The position numbers and the translations under genes are program-made. A DNA stretch of 64,000 nt from Glossina fuscipes. Taxonomy: Eukaryota > Arthropoda > Insecta > Diptera > Glossinidae. Below the pieces are notes generated by a model. It worked only from the letters and a program-made list of their open reading frames with translations, did no database searches and was not told the DNA's origin. Position 1 is the first letter of the stretch, and each line of letters begins with the position of its first letter. Location: positions 4,938,622 through 5,002,621 of the forward strand of contig NW_023998431.1 of the NCBI RefSeq assembly GCF_014805625.2, read 5' to 3'. Shown here in pieces: positions 34,980-47,177 of this stretch.

Positions 34980-37900
34980 TATTGTACCTTTACTTCATAT
35001 CTGAGTTTAGGAGGAGAATAGACTTTTGAAAGGATCCATTTTGTAATTGTCGAATTCGACAATTTCCCCTGACAATTTCAAAAAGACATTAATTTTTAAT
35101 AAGATGCCGGGTTTTGTCTTCTTCTTATTCCTTTTTTATACGAAGGAAAGCGCAATATTAATAACGCTATGTTTTTGATTTCTTCAAATTATTTAGATTT
35201 CTTGTCTACTGCAATAATGCTTTTTGTTTGTTTTTTTTTTCTTTATATTTTTAATATGTATTACCTAACAGTATGAAATTGTAAAATAAATTTTTATCAT
35301 TAGGAAATGGACTAGGTTAAACAAGCGTTTATTTTCTGCCGAGTGGAAAAACCCAATATTAATTAGACTCACTGTAACCATAGGTAATTTTGACTGCATA
35401 CAAATATATACTTGAACTTAGTTTTCAGACTAACATTTGCTATCGATTACAAACTGCAAACCTCATATGTCTTTATAACCAATCCCGACAAGCAGGCAGA
35501 CATCTAAGGATAAGACATCTCAGAATCCCATTGATCGATCCGACAAATTAACAATAAGCAGTACGTTTCGTATAATTTTTGATTTTTCGAATGGAAAGCT
35601 AAATTAAGAACATTTCCATCTGTTGGTGACCGACATAGGGATATAAAATAAACAGGGCGGATAAAAAGATTTTTTTTGTCAACTGTTCAAAACCATTTAG
35701 GATAAGTACGAGAAACCAATCTGCCGAACTTTATCCTTAATTTGTTTTTTTTGATAGATCCTTTATTTTTGCTAATATTAAGTACAGATATACAGAATAA
35801 TTCAACAAAATTATTGAGGTTGAGATTAATTACATTGTGAAACTTGTGAATGGTTAAATCTGTTAAGACCAAAGAACGAATATTATAGAATATTATATTA
35901 CGCTATTGTGTGATGCCTTAGTTAGTTTTCCATTTAAGTATTGCACCACACCCCTGAGCTCTCTCAACAATGACTTAATCAAGCATTACCCAAAAAACAC
36001 ACACGTTCATAAAAAGGAAAAAAGAAACACTTAACTAGGGAATTAAAAGTACTCAACAAAAAGGAAAAAAGAAAAGCACAAAACAATAGCAACAACAACA
36101 ATACTCGTAAAAACTCTTGTAGCAAAGCAGGCAAAAAACATTCAAGGGCTCAACGTTCACAACAGAAAACAAAAAACACTTTAAAGTAAATAAAAAAAAA
36201 AAAAAATAAAATAAAAAAAAGTATTAAAAAACACTTTACGAATATGTTGCATTTGCCAGTTACTTGTTGCAATAACATATAAATATATATGCATATATAT
36301 ATGTATAAGGATAACAGGTTGACAAGGAAGTAATTCCGGTTTTCGATTCTCATCAATTCGGTACTTTTCGTTTTGAGGATTAATCTTGTCTCATCTCGGC
36401 TGCAGCTTCTTCTTGCTTACATGTTTTTAAAACATAAGGGCCTCATCTTAGCACTATTTAACCAAACTCGGATTCAATGTTATGCTAAACTATTTGGAAA
36501 ATTTCCTAACAAAACGATAATCGGATGGAAATTTATTTATACGTTGAGTGGGATATGTAATCTCACTGCGTAACGAAGATTGAATAATTTTCAATGATAA
36601 GTTAGTCTCTTTTTAAACAATTTTCGTTAATGTCAGCTCCTTACCGGTCAAATGAACACTGATTGTTTGGAAAAAAATCTATAAATTAGCTTAGACGGCG
36701 TCCAATCATTGTATGAGCTATTTATGCTATTGGTGAAGACCACAGTTCACTAAAGTAACTGGGAATTGAGAATTTCTCGTCGTTATGTAATATATAGTTA
36801 GTAACAACATGATAACAATAATAACTGCCTGACGGTGTGCGCGAGCTCAGTCGAACTGAGTTCCGTATGTGCAAACTTTGGTTAATTTTAGCTACAAAAT
36901 GTGCCAAATTTATACTGACATTGTGGACACTATTGTCTATAATCAGGATCATAAATTTCATACGCATATACATATATATGGTTTTAAGACAAGATAAATG
37001 GAAGAAATTGAAATATTTCCAATACAATTGTTAAGGTTTAGACAACATTACGGACGACGTGATAGTAAGTAATCTAACCTAAATGTTCCAGGAGAGAAAT
37101 GTTACGCGAAGAATTCGCGAAGAAAAAAAAAAAACTTTCTTGCCATCAGCAAGTAAAGATAGCGATATAAAAAAGTTAAACACAGAGTAAAACTCGCTGT
37201 GCGAAGATAGAAAGAAACTGTTAAACCAGTATATTTTCACACATTTATTAAAAAAAATACAAATAAAAATAAAAATGAAAACAAAAACAGATGCAGGAAA
37301 AAAGGTTTCCATTTACTACTCCGGGATACCGAAGTTGAGTTTTCATCCATTTCTTTTTGCAATGGTTAGACAAAGTCAAAGACTTTTTAGAGTAAATTCA
37401 TAGAAAAATAAAAGACAATACAACACTAATTGCGCGCCATGAATACTTAAAGTCAAGCAGTAGTTGGTTGGTTAAAAGCGTATGAGTGAAACACAGAAGG
37501 ACACAAAATGAGATGGGAAGGAGGGGTGGGTAGACGTAAACGGATAACGCATACAAAAACTGATTTGTTCATTAAATGAAGTTATTTACATGTGTGCGTT
37601 AAAGATAAACTAAACGGACCGGCTGTCTGCATATTATATAAAAACAGACGAACGACATTTTGGCACCATAAACATTACGTTATGTAAAAAACAACAACAA
37701 AAATTTAAAAAAAAAAAAAAAAACTAGAAAAGTCGTGTAATGAATTTTCATTTTAGCAAATCTAACAGTTTTAAATTTGATTTAAGGAATTATTTGTTAT
37801 AATTCAGGATCACGTAACGTTCGAGAGTTTATTTGTACACATTTCTTATACGAAGACCACATAAACAGCTTTCATTTTTGCCGACACCAAGCGTTTACGC

Positions 37901-38560
37901 TAATACCTTCTTGCGTTATGTCTCACAATGAACTTTCTTTCAATGAACTTAACTATAACAGCTCTTTCTTCTTTTATTTTTCTTTCTTTGGCTGGCCAAA
38001 TCCCCATCAGAAACTTCTCCTCAGATAATAAAAATTTGTAACTTCAAAGTTGAAAGAATATAATCAAACTGAATCTCAAAGTGATAATTTACCTCTCTCT
38101 TGGAGGTATATTATATAAAGAAAACCCCAAAGATGGAAAAAAAATGCGAAATCGCCGAGAAATGTGTAAAAAGATATTCCATTCCTCATTATGCTATTTC
38201 CTATATCTAAAATAAATGGAGTCTCCACGTTTCTGGAAACCATAACCACATAGAGAAAAGTCTCTTTCGTTATCCCTTTCGTTATCCTTAGGGGACGTCA
38301 CAGTATGACACCCGAAAAGTCAGTCGCAAGTCGAAAGGGAAATAGTAGTGTAAGCAGTAAATGGAAAGGCATATTTCATCGGTTGAAAGGATCTATGGAC
38401 TAGAAGCTCCGCTCTGCTTTTGCTTAGCGTAGAGAGCGTACAATCTGGAAGAGAGGATTGTAAACGTAGTCACTCGGAAAACCACTATGTCCGCCTTGTA
38501 GAGAATCCTCTACAGTCCACCAACTCCAAGCTAACATATAAAAGCTTCAATACAATTTGC
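34980..38560. other. Non-coding AT-rich stretch
   Basis: About 3.6 kb with no gene. It holds A-rich tracts at 36190-36230 and 37707-37723, a duplicated aaaaaggaaaaaagaaa (36013, 36059), a repeated ctttcgttatcc pair near 38265-38290 and a perfect hairpin TGTAGAG-AATC-CTCTACA at 38497-38514. Confidence 0.5.
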
Positions 38561-38745
38561 TATCCGCCTGAGTAGCCGAAGGCGAGGAATCTCGACTAAC
38601 AAGTCAATGCTCTTGGGTTCGCATCTCAAGTGCGGTAGAGTTTTTAATAAAAGCCGATAGCCTTAGATGCTGCTAGTGCTTTTAAGAGTTTAGTCTTAGA
38701 ATTTATTTCTCTGGCGAAATTAATAATAATAATAATAATAATAAT
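38561..38745 (+). mobile_element. SINE-like unit: tRNA-derived head with (AAT)n tail
   Basis: The head (38561-38637) has TATCCGC and GCGGTA as acceptor strands (6 pairs). GAGTAGCCGAAGGCG resembles a D-arm/A-box. TTGGG-TTCGCAT-CTCAA is a full 5-bp T-stem with a 7-nt B-box-type loop. TTTTT follows at 38641. An unrelated body of about 75 bp precedes a 26-nt AAT run (38719-38745). Head, body and short tandem tail are the parts of a tRNA-derived SINE. No target duplication was established, so a tRNA pseudogene beside a microsatellite is the alternative. Confidence 0.5.
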
Positions 38746-39199
38746 TTGCCAACTTTTGGCGTCCCAGTCGATCGGTACGAACTATTTTAACAATGAATCA
38801 AGCCCACGATTAGGCCTTCGGAAATAGGCATTTCTTAGCAGTTGTCAGCCGCAACGTTTACATCACTAATTATTGACCACCAATCAGCACATTTCCTACC
38901 ATGCTATACATTTTGGCAAACTTAGTATGTTTGAGTAAATACTGCTTTGTATTTCTATATACATATTTATATATTTTTCGTCGCTGCGTTTACTATCATC
39001 GATACATGTCTGTCAACGTCATTATCTCGCATACAATAGCGATAACAACAGTTAATTTTTAGATTTAGCTTAGCTTGCAATCATCATGTGCCGAAAACAA
39101 TACACGTGGCAGTGGACGTGTTGACCAATTTTGTCTCAAACTTTTCATATCAATCCAGGATTCGTCAACCTTCTAAAATGCACTGCACTCACTTTCACA
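38746..39199. other. Non-coding stretch
   Basis: Nothing recognised. Confidence 0.4.
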
Positions 39200-39345
39200 A
39201 CAACTCAGAGCGGTGTTTAGCGCTGTTTGGACTTATGACTTTTTTTATGCGATAAGCGACAATGAGACATGGGTTCATTCTTACGTTCCGATTCCGCTTA
39301 CTGGGCGGGAAGCGCCAAAAATACCGGGACTAAAACAGTTGTCAA
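39200..39345 (+). pseudogene. Mariner transposase fragment (first catalytic Asp region)
   Basis: One frame reads TTNSERCLALFGLMTFFMR. After a one-base frame change at about 39249 the next reads AISDNETWVHSYVP, then TGREAPKIPGLKQ. This follows the mariner block RxLxLFxxxPxxFLRRxxTxDETWVHxYxPET...GESAPKK, which contains the first catalytic Asp (here within SDNETW). Nothing before or after continues the homology clearly, so it is a short scrap. Confidence 0.55.
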
Positions 39346-40031
39346 TCGCAAGCTAACTATCAGAAATTTTCACCCAATTGACCCTCTCCAGTGGTTTGTC
39401 AAGAATGATGCTATATAACGTTCGATAACTGCTGTGACCTGGAAGAGAACTGCATCGGAAAATAAACATATTTTTTACAAATAATTATATAAGCCATAAT
39501 TATACCACGCCTAAAATCGCCTTCTTTCAGCTTGGTCTCGCGGGCATATCAGAACAAGTTCCTAAAAAGAAGGGCATACTTAACTTAAGTGCGCAATGCG
39601 ATAACATCACGGTGCGTAGTTTTCATCCTTCCCTCGTATGCAGCCTACAAAAAGTGTATGTAAAATATTATTATTAATATGTTTGCTTTTTCATTTAGAA
39701 ATTACAATCACGTTCCCATACAATTATAGTAGTAAGTATATGGTTAACAAAATCTTTAGCATTACAACAACAACACAAACAACAACTTGCTTTGTTTTTT
39801 TTTGTTTTTTTTTTTTTTTGGGTTTAATTCATAAAGTATGCTTTTAAACTAAATTTCGAAGTGCGCCTGTATGTGGCGACGTAAGTTTGTATTTCTTCCT
39901 TATATTGCGTCGCGCTCTGAATTTTTTCTTAGCCTCTTTTTTGCTCTTCTGCTATACATCGAGAGGCTGGTGTTGTGTTCACTTTATCAAAACGTTTACA
40001 ACTTCTTCCTCCGTCATCGTAATTAATCGCA
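39346..40031. other. Non-coding stretch
   Basis: No gene recognised; T-rich run near 39789-39819. Confidence 0.4.
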
Positions 40032-40074
40032 CTTTGTGAAACAAAGCCTTGGGGCTTGTCTCCTCGCCCCAAGG
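40032..40074. other. Two abutting perfect hairpins, second GC-rich
   Basis: CTTTGT-gaa-ACAAAG (40032-40046) is followed with no gap by CCTTGGGGC...GCCCCAAGG (40047-40055/40066-40074), 10-nt loop. The second stem is strikingly GC-rich for this window. Function unknown. Confidence 0.6.
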
Positions 40075-40149
40075 AGATAAACTTATTTCCGATCGTATAA
40101 TTTAAAATATAGATTTGAAATAGGCATAATCGCCCAAAATAGACGCCAA

Positions 40150-40330
40150 TAGCACAAGACAGGCTGAGAATAATCCAAGTTTCTAAATTTTCTAAGAAAA
40201 AAAATTAAGTTTTTCCCAATTGCTCCTGACCTACAACAGACACAGCGACGCAAATTTCCACGTCTATTTTATGGATAAGCTTACAGTACCTTCACAAAAG
40301 TGAAAACAATCGACTGCTCCCCTAATTTTA
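40150..40330. repeat. Dispersed repeat member
   Basis: Shares ttgctcctgacctacaacagacacagcgacg with 41600-41634 (ttgctcgttacttatag, then actgcaacagacacagcgat), followed in both by tctattttatgga or tattctatgga. Same orientation. Confidence 0.5.
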
Positions 40331-41269
40331 TTGGGTAACGAGATTTCATGTTTTCTTCTTTTAATGTTTTTCATTTTTTTCTATTAAAGTTGTTGGGTAT
40401 GAAAGATTCGGCCATAGCTGTACATACATTTGTTATTTGTTTTTCTATAATATTGTTATATATATTTTGCAGACGTGGCCGCCATTAACGAATTCACCCA
40501 GCATGACTACTTTAGCAGTAGTTTTTGCTGACCAGTTGCCCCGAAGATATTATCATCAAGTATTTTGCATTTTTATAGCTGCCATCCGTTGATTGAAGGG
40601 GATATATTAAATTCGTCATACCATTTGAAATTTTCAAGCCTTTTTAATTTCTACAAAATGCATTTCTTATCGGCTTGAAATTCTGAATGCTTTAAACGGC
40701 ACTCATCCCTTTGGAAAATTTGACGATGACGAACGTTGGGATAAGATTTAATACTTAACATATACTAGAGGAACACCCCTTACCAAGTTTTAAATTAGAT
40801 TAATCCACCCACAGTTAACCGCATACTAATTAAAAAACGTAAGAACGTTATAGTCGGACGATGCCGACCTATAGATACCTTACACCATTTTGCCTAATAT
40901 AACTATTCACTCGCTTTGCTGATAATACACCAAAAATTACACATTATTTTCATGCAAAGCTCGCACATTGAAGGATTGAAGGATGACCTAGACGTTTCCT
41001 AAAAATTTTATCATATTTCAATTCCCATAATAGAAAACTAGAAATTAGACTTTCTCTCCATACAAGGCCTTGCCTTTCATGATAACCCCTATATATGTTA
41101 GTGCCTATATAATAGACCTTTGTGATCCAAATTCCCTGCCGGTAATTTCTTTGTTAAATTGCTACTAGTAACACATATTTTCATAATTTGGTCCATTTGA
41201 TTTCTATATCACATTATTACCATGAATAAATTTGCTTCATACAACATTAACGCTTAGGTCTTTCTGGTA
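40331..41269. other. Non-coding stretch, repeat-like in part
   Basis: Phrases near 40850-40900 (agtcggacgatgccgacct, then ataccttacaccattttgc) look like the end of a dispersed repeat. No gene seen. Confidence 0.4.
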
Positions 41270-41820
41270 TAAAAGGGTTTACATGCCCTGAGAGTCCTTA
41301 TATGCCATGGTATCTAAACAATAGACCTACGTATGAACATTCAGTTTTCGTAACAGGAGGAGGTTATATCAGAGAGAGTTCAAAGAATGACCCCAACCGC
41401 TTTAGAATACCAAAGTACTATTACTTAGCTACTTTTGTCGAGAAATTTTGGAAATCATTCAAATTTGGCACAAACATTAAAGATTCTTGCACGCATGTTC
41501 GTGTTGAAATGGAAGGAAATAGGGCTAAAGACACAACCGTTGTGCAGCAATGCTTGAGACCACCTCGGTTTTCAAAAATAAAAAAAAAATTGATTTTTTG
41601 CTCGTTACTTATAGACTGCAACAGACACAGCGATAAGAGTGTGCATTTATATTCTATGGATGAAACTGCAACACCTGTACAAAATTGGAAAAAATCGTCT
41701 ACTCAACGTTACAAGAGATTGGAATTTCATTCTTTCATCAGAATGTTTTGTGCAAGCTCCATCGACGATTCAAAGTCTTTTATTGATCAATATTAAGCGG
41801 GGATGGGTATAAAAGACTCA
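41270..41820 (+). repeat. Dispersed repeat member carrying a chance long open frame
   Basis: Homologous by eye to 31780-32065 (ttcttgcacgca block) and to 40150-40330 (acagacacagcga block). It contains an unbroken frame at 41302-41796 (164 codons), but the peptide shows no domain, and the same repeat at the other two places has no corresponding frame. It is therefore called a repeat and not a gene. Confidence 0.45.
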
Positions 41821-42074
41821 ATCGAATTTTCTTTTATCTGCTATGCCTGCCCTTGAAAGACAATCAAGCCAAAGTCAATCTGGTTGGAAAGTCCTGCCCG
41901 GTGTCTCATATAATCTATGTGCCTTGGTTAGTTGGTGAGATGCCTAATGCATCATAAGCTCAACGGGCGTATTCTAGCATTGTTACCTGCTACAAATGAT
42001 AAGATCTTGTGATTACATTTACTGATAATCCTTTATGGAGGTTAAAGCAAATTTAGCAATACGGACCGATAATC

Positions 42075-42141
42075 ATAATAAATCTAACTCTCTAATATCA
42101 ACTCTCTATATATAATAATAAATCTAACTCTCTAATATCAA
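42075..42141. repeat. 27-bp direct repeat
   Basis: ataataaatctaactctcta plus atatcaa occurs at 42075-42101 and 42115-42141, 40 bp apart start to start. Confidence 0.9.
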
Positions 42142-42369
42142 TTTTATGCCAAAATAGGACGGGTTCAAAAAAACCTCTAAAACATTCAAAAAATCACTAA
42201 TAAAAACGAATAACGGATGATGTCGTGTTCGGATCTCCTGATAGCAAATGTGCGCGGATGGATGCACTTGCTGTACTTCCACTGAGATCAGAGCATTATA
42301 ATGCATACAGAATTTAGATTTGATGCGCCTGCACATATCATTAATGAATTGCAATAAATAAGCGTACAA

Positions 42370-42545
42370 AACTTGCAATATTTCTGCCAAATTTGAAGTC
42401 GATAGCTTAATTTTTGATAGATAGACGGATAGACGGAGGGACGGACGTGCTTAAATCGATTAAGAATTTGATGCTCATCAAAAATGTATATCCCTTACGG
42501 GATCTCTGACGCTTCTCTCTGGGTTTTGCAAGCGGTTAGAGAAAA
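42370..42545 (-). repeat. Dispersed repeat member
   Basis: The complement reads gatgagcatcaaattcttaa, then tcgatttaagcacgtccgtc and tccgtctatccgtctatc, matching the plus-strand order at 61540-61600 and 24400. The GACG/GACA-rich stretch (gatagacggatagacggagg) is typical of this family. Confidence 0.45.
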
Positions 42546-45500
42546 TGGATATACGGATCAATTTTCGGTGATGAGTATAGAAACAAAGACAATAGCAAGC
42601 AGCATTCAAATATGGAGCAATTTGAAGGTAATTTATTAATATAACCTATTATTGTGACAAAAAAAAAAAAGGCGAATTTCGTTAATTTTCACGAATGTGA
42701 ACGCGAACAAAGCTGCTCGCTCTAGTCTAATGAAATTATTTAGGGATTCTCTAAAGTTTTTGTTTACACCTACTCTTGTGCTTACTTTGCATAAAATCAC
42801 ATAAAAGTATTGCAAGTGTCTTTTATATTTTTACTCTTTATGTATCTTTATTTTAGATATCTTTCCAATTCTTCAAATTTATTTTTTAAGCTGCTGTCTG
42901 CTGTAAAATGTGATGATAAGAAAAATTCTTTGCAATCTGCTCAACAGATTTATGAGTAGATGTCAAAATCTCAAAAAGCGACAGAAAGTTATATAATCAA
43001 TTTCATATTTCCTTATGACCGTTATGTGATCTCTGCCCTGTCTATGACGCTCCTCGGATTGGGAATGTAAGATAAGTAATACCTATTTTATTAATGACTC
43101 ACGGTTTACAGCCAGTATCCGATACGGTATTCAGTAAAGACGCTGATTGCTGCTCACGTTCAGCAAGTTCATCGTTTGTAATACTCTATGTCCACCATTT
43201 GCACTAAGGCTAAGTTCAGTTTTATTCTTTATTGTTTTAATTATTAATTATTTATTATTAATTACCGATCGACTCACGAGCCTGCCCATAAGATCCCTTA
43301 CTTGGCTAATAATAATATATGTGGTTCTTTTTTTTTCTGCAAGTGGAAGGTCAGTTAGAAGACCAACTAGGTTACCGTCGATAAATAGATATCGAAATTT
43401 TCATTCCGGCGAGGGAATCAGTGGGCAGATCAACTTACCTTTAGACAAATTCCCGACGAACACTTGGCTTTGTGAATGCAATCATGCCCATTAGCCAGTT
43501 GTTGAATGAGTTGGCAAAAGTTTTTATGGCTTACCGCGAAACTCGAACATTCTTTGTAAACAATTAGCCATGAAATAGTTAGAAACGCCTTGACGCTGCC
43601 GTAATAGGATAAAGGAATGAAGGAATAAATCATTTGTAATCCTTGGATAATGCCCCAATGCTAATCCCAAATTGTAGGTTTTGAGTCCAAAAATAATTAA
43701 TGAAAAATTCATGAAGGTCGTCTATGGTAAGCCAAATGTAACAAGTCACTGCATAGCAAGCTAACAGTGACCCTTTTTTTAAAAATCCCCAAAAATGATA
43801 CAACAGTGTCTTTTGAGACTCACAGATCGTTAATGGAAAACATTTGCATGCTGTTTTGCGCCTTTGGAAGTGTAAGAAAAGAAATGGCACAATACACGGT
43901 ATAGTAAGTCATTTTTCAGGCCTAGGATGAGACCTCTTACGTATTGGTATAAACAACACTGCTCTTGTCAACTATTTAAACCATTCAGTTCAACAGCATT
44001 TGGTCACATAATCCCGAACTGAGATCTAATAACTGGTGAAAAGAAACTTTCCATGCCAGATATATTGGAGACCTAGAGAGAATTTTATGACACATAACTG
44101 ACTCGTTTATGTACGAAGACCGGTGTCAGCATATGCAGGCATTTTATGCAAAAACGGCTGAAAATACCACAAAATCAAAGAATTTTGCATCGGGTTTCAG
44201 CATGATGGGCACTCTGCCACAAAAGAAGCATGAAATCACTTAATAAGCTCTCGATTGAAGCTTGCACTATTCTTCTTCTTTTTTTGTTGTCTTTTAATAA
44301 ATTTGAAGCAGATGAATCACGTATGAAGAAAACGCGGTGGTTGAACTAAACTTGCACAAAATCTCACGTGATCTGTATATCCAAACCAAGGCCGCACTCT
44401 ATCCATTATCATTATTATTTGTCTACATCAAACAATTAGATTGTAGGAGTAAAAAATAGGATAGGCCACAGTAGTTATGACGCCTTTTCCATCTATTTTC
44501 TTTTGTTAAATTAAAGGAGATGATTAATCAACTACCATCTCCGGGACTTTCAACACGCCTCTACGTGTTCCAAATATGATAACAGAGTTAATATGCTTCT
44601 AATGTCGAGTAACGGAGAAAACAATGCCGCCATTTCAAGCAATTTGTGTAAAGCAAAAACAATAAAATAAAATACAATTGCATCTGAAAAGCTGATGAAT
44701 ATTAAAATTGACAATTAGAGCAAAGCGAAGACAAAGCACAAAAAAGAAACAATGAATAACTTCCCCTCCAATCTAGCAATTGGATGCGAATGGAAATTTA
44801 ATTTTAAGTAATTTTTATTTCGAAAAAGTATTGTGATTGAGACATGAACGCACGATAGCAATGGGACTAATTTTCTCTTAGCCGTATACGCACGGCTAAA
44901 GGCGTATTTTAAATATATTGGGAAATATATAAATAACATCCAACGCTACACGATATAGTACGATACACGTTATACGTGAACGCCTGCAGATACGATTCTT
45001 CGGGAAATGGTATTTACCTGCGAAAAAAGCACAGGGAATGGTCGACCCTAACAATCTTAATATTGCCAAAATCCATTGAATAGGGCTCTAGTAAAAAGTT
45101 ATAGGCTTAGGGGTTTTCAATATCCCCGATCACGTTTGATTCAGTGTTTCCCCAGTATCATGCATGATTAAACTGACAGTCTTTTTGTACGCCTTCCTTT
45201 TCGTATTTTCTTTAAAGCTATCAAATAAAGACGTGGTCTCGAACTGAGTATCGAATTTCTTAGAATAAAAATCGCTACAAATCTTGAAGGATAATGTCGT
45301 TGGTCGTCACCTAATAAAAGTGCGAATATATGCGAAGCCTTGACACTTTTGAAAATCTGCCTCTAATTTACCATGAGTCTCATGTAAGTAATAATTTTGA
45401 AAAATAATTGTGTGCGTTGCACTAGGGCGTCAGCATCTGCGTTGCTCAAGTCTCTCACCGACTCATTTTGTTTTGCAAAAATTTGTATTTTTCCCCCCCA

Positions 45501-46655
45501 AAAAAAGAAAACACAGAGAAATTTAAGGGCCAAAAAAATGATTTAACGAATCTAAATTGAATTCAATATTCGTTTATAGCATCGCTTAAGTAGTAATGCG
45601 ACTTAGCTTCACATCTTTGATTTGCCAACCAATCCGAGCCGCTATGTCAATGAAAAATTAACCCTAAGAAATATCGTTTCTTTTTAGTTCTGCCCAATTC
45701 CTTAGGGAACGTATGTTCTGAACTTTAAAAAGTGTGCGAAAGGCAACTTTTGCATTTTGCAATATAGTAATGCGCCCGCAGCCGGAGTTACTGATATATT
45801 AGGGGCTCTGGCCTTAAAATGGACTAACCTTAGAGTTAAGAATATTTCAAAATCGAAGTCGTACATCGGAAAGTACCTAAGCAAGTAAAAAGATTAAATG
45901 ATAATAGAGCCCATTCCGATTAATGCCGATAAAATGTACTTTTTCATCTCGATACACATTGTATTTTTTACGCTAGACGTGATTGTGTCGGTCGACTAAC
46001 TCATATTATTTTGATATTTATAAGATTGAAGATGCCGGCGACTATATAAAAATGTCCAATGCTTTATTGAAAGAACATCTACATACAAAGGCATAATTCA
46101 ATGCGAAATTATATATGTACGGGTGTAATTGGTAGAGTGGGCTGTAGAAAGTTATAAATATTTGTATAAATTCAAACTTTTGCTAACACTGTCGCACTGA
46201 CAGGAGAAGAGAAAAGTTATGACCTTTACAACTATTGATGCTTTATGAAAGTTTATAGATGGGAAAAGGGAAATTTCTCTATAAGTATGCGTCCATACAG
46301 TGGCACTAAGTGTTTGTTTTGTAATATCTAACAAGTGAAACTTTTCAGAGCATTGAAAACAGGTCTTAAGGGCTTTTAATCAATCATAAGTTTAAAAATT
46401 AAAAAAAGAAATAAAAATTATAACAAAAAATTTTTTCTCGTCTTCAATCTTCGTTCAAATTGAGGAGAAAAATTTTTATTTCTTTGGAATTGAAAGATAA
46501 AAATTATTGTACAATTTTTTCGTTAAAAATAATATTTATAATAATAATAAAATACTCGGGCTGGGATAAAAAGAAAAAAAAAAGCAATAAGCTAAGGAGG
46601 ATATGAAAATGACTCCAAACATTTCGTCCAATACTTGACTGATACCAAAACATAT
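42546..46655. other. Long non-coding stretch
   Basis: About 4.1 kb with no gene or element I can support. Open frames up to 115 codons (43147-43494) are hydrophobic and AT-driven with no motif. Confidence 0.45.
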
Positions 46656-46854
46656 TTATCGACCTGTGCGAGGTGCATCTTTAACATCAAAAATTCCTGA
46701 ACGGAATCTACGAAACCAAAATTGCACATAATTGGCTGTTACAGTATCGGAACCATAAACACCATTCACAATTTTAGCCGCCTGGCTTGCATGTTCGCCT
46801 TTGTCAAAGAAAAACTGTAAAATGTACCGAATTTTCTCTTTTTTTCACTTCCAT
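46656..46854 (-). pseudogene. Mariner transposase N-terminus
   Basis: From ATG at 46854 the minus strand reads MEVKK, then after a one-base frameshift in the A-run EKIRYILQFFFDKGEHASQA, AKIVNGVYGSDTVTANYVQF, WFRRFRSGIFDVKDAP and RTGR, ending at a TAA (46656-46658). This is the paired HTH start of a DD34D mariner transposase (about the first 65 of some 345 residues), including the WFxRFRxGxxDVKDxPRxGRP linker. Homology stops abruptly there, so the rest was deleted. Confidence 0.8.
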
Positions 46855-47177
46855 TTTTAACACGCTGTAACTCACAACTGAATGCACCAAACAAAAAACA
46901 GCATAAGAATTTTTTTTACTGCGAAATGTCACCTTTCCAACGAGCATTTGTTTGATCGATACTTTACGAGAAATCTATCAGTGCAGCCATCTACCGAAAA
47001 AATAATGGATTTCTTTTTCTCCAAACTAATATGTAATGATCTTGCATTGAATAATCAAAACGCTGTTAATATAACTGCTTGGCTTAATTTTACCGTAGAG
47101 GAGGTAAATTAACGTGAACTACTTTCGAACTAATTTTAAAATTTTACACATGCTTTTTTTATCTAATATCATGTTAC

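Noticed and set aside
34824..35062. Short frames over the tRNA-like sequence
   Set aside because: They cross the element border and the structured tRNA-like segment; no protein evidence.
41302..41796. 164-codon open frame on the plus strand
   Set aside because: It lies in a dispersed repeat whose other copies (31.8 and 40.2 kb) have no matching frame, and the peptide has no recognisable domain.
43147..43494. 115-codon hydrophobic frame that could look like a membrane protein
   Set aside because: The hydrophobicity follows from T-rich sequence; no signal, motif or neighbour supports it.
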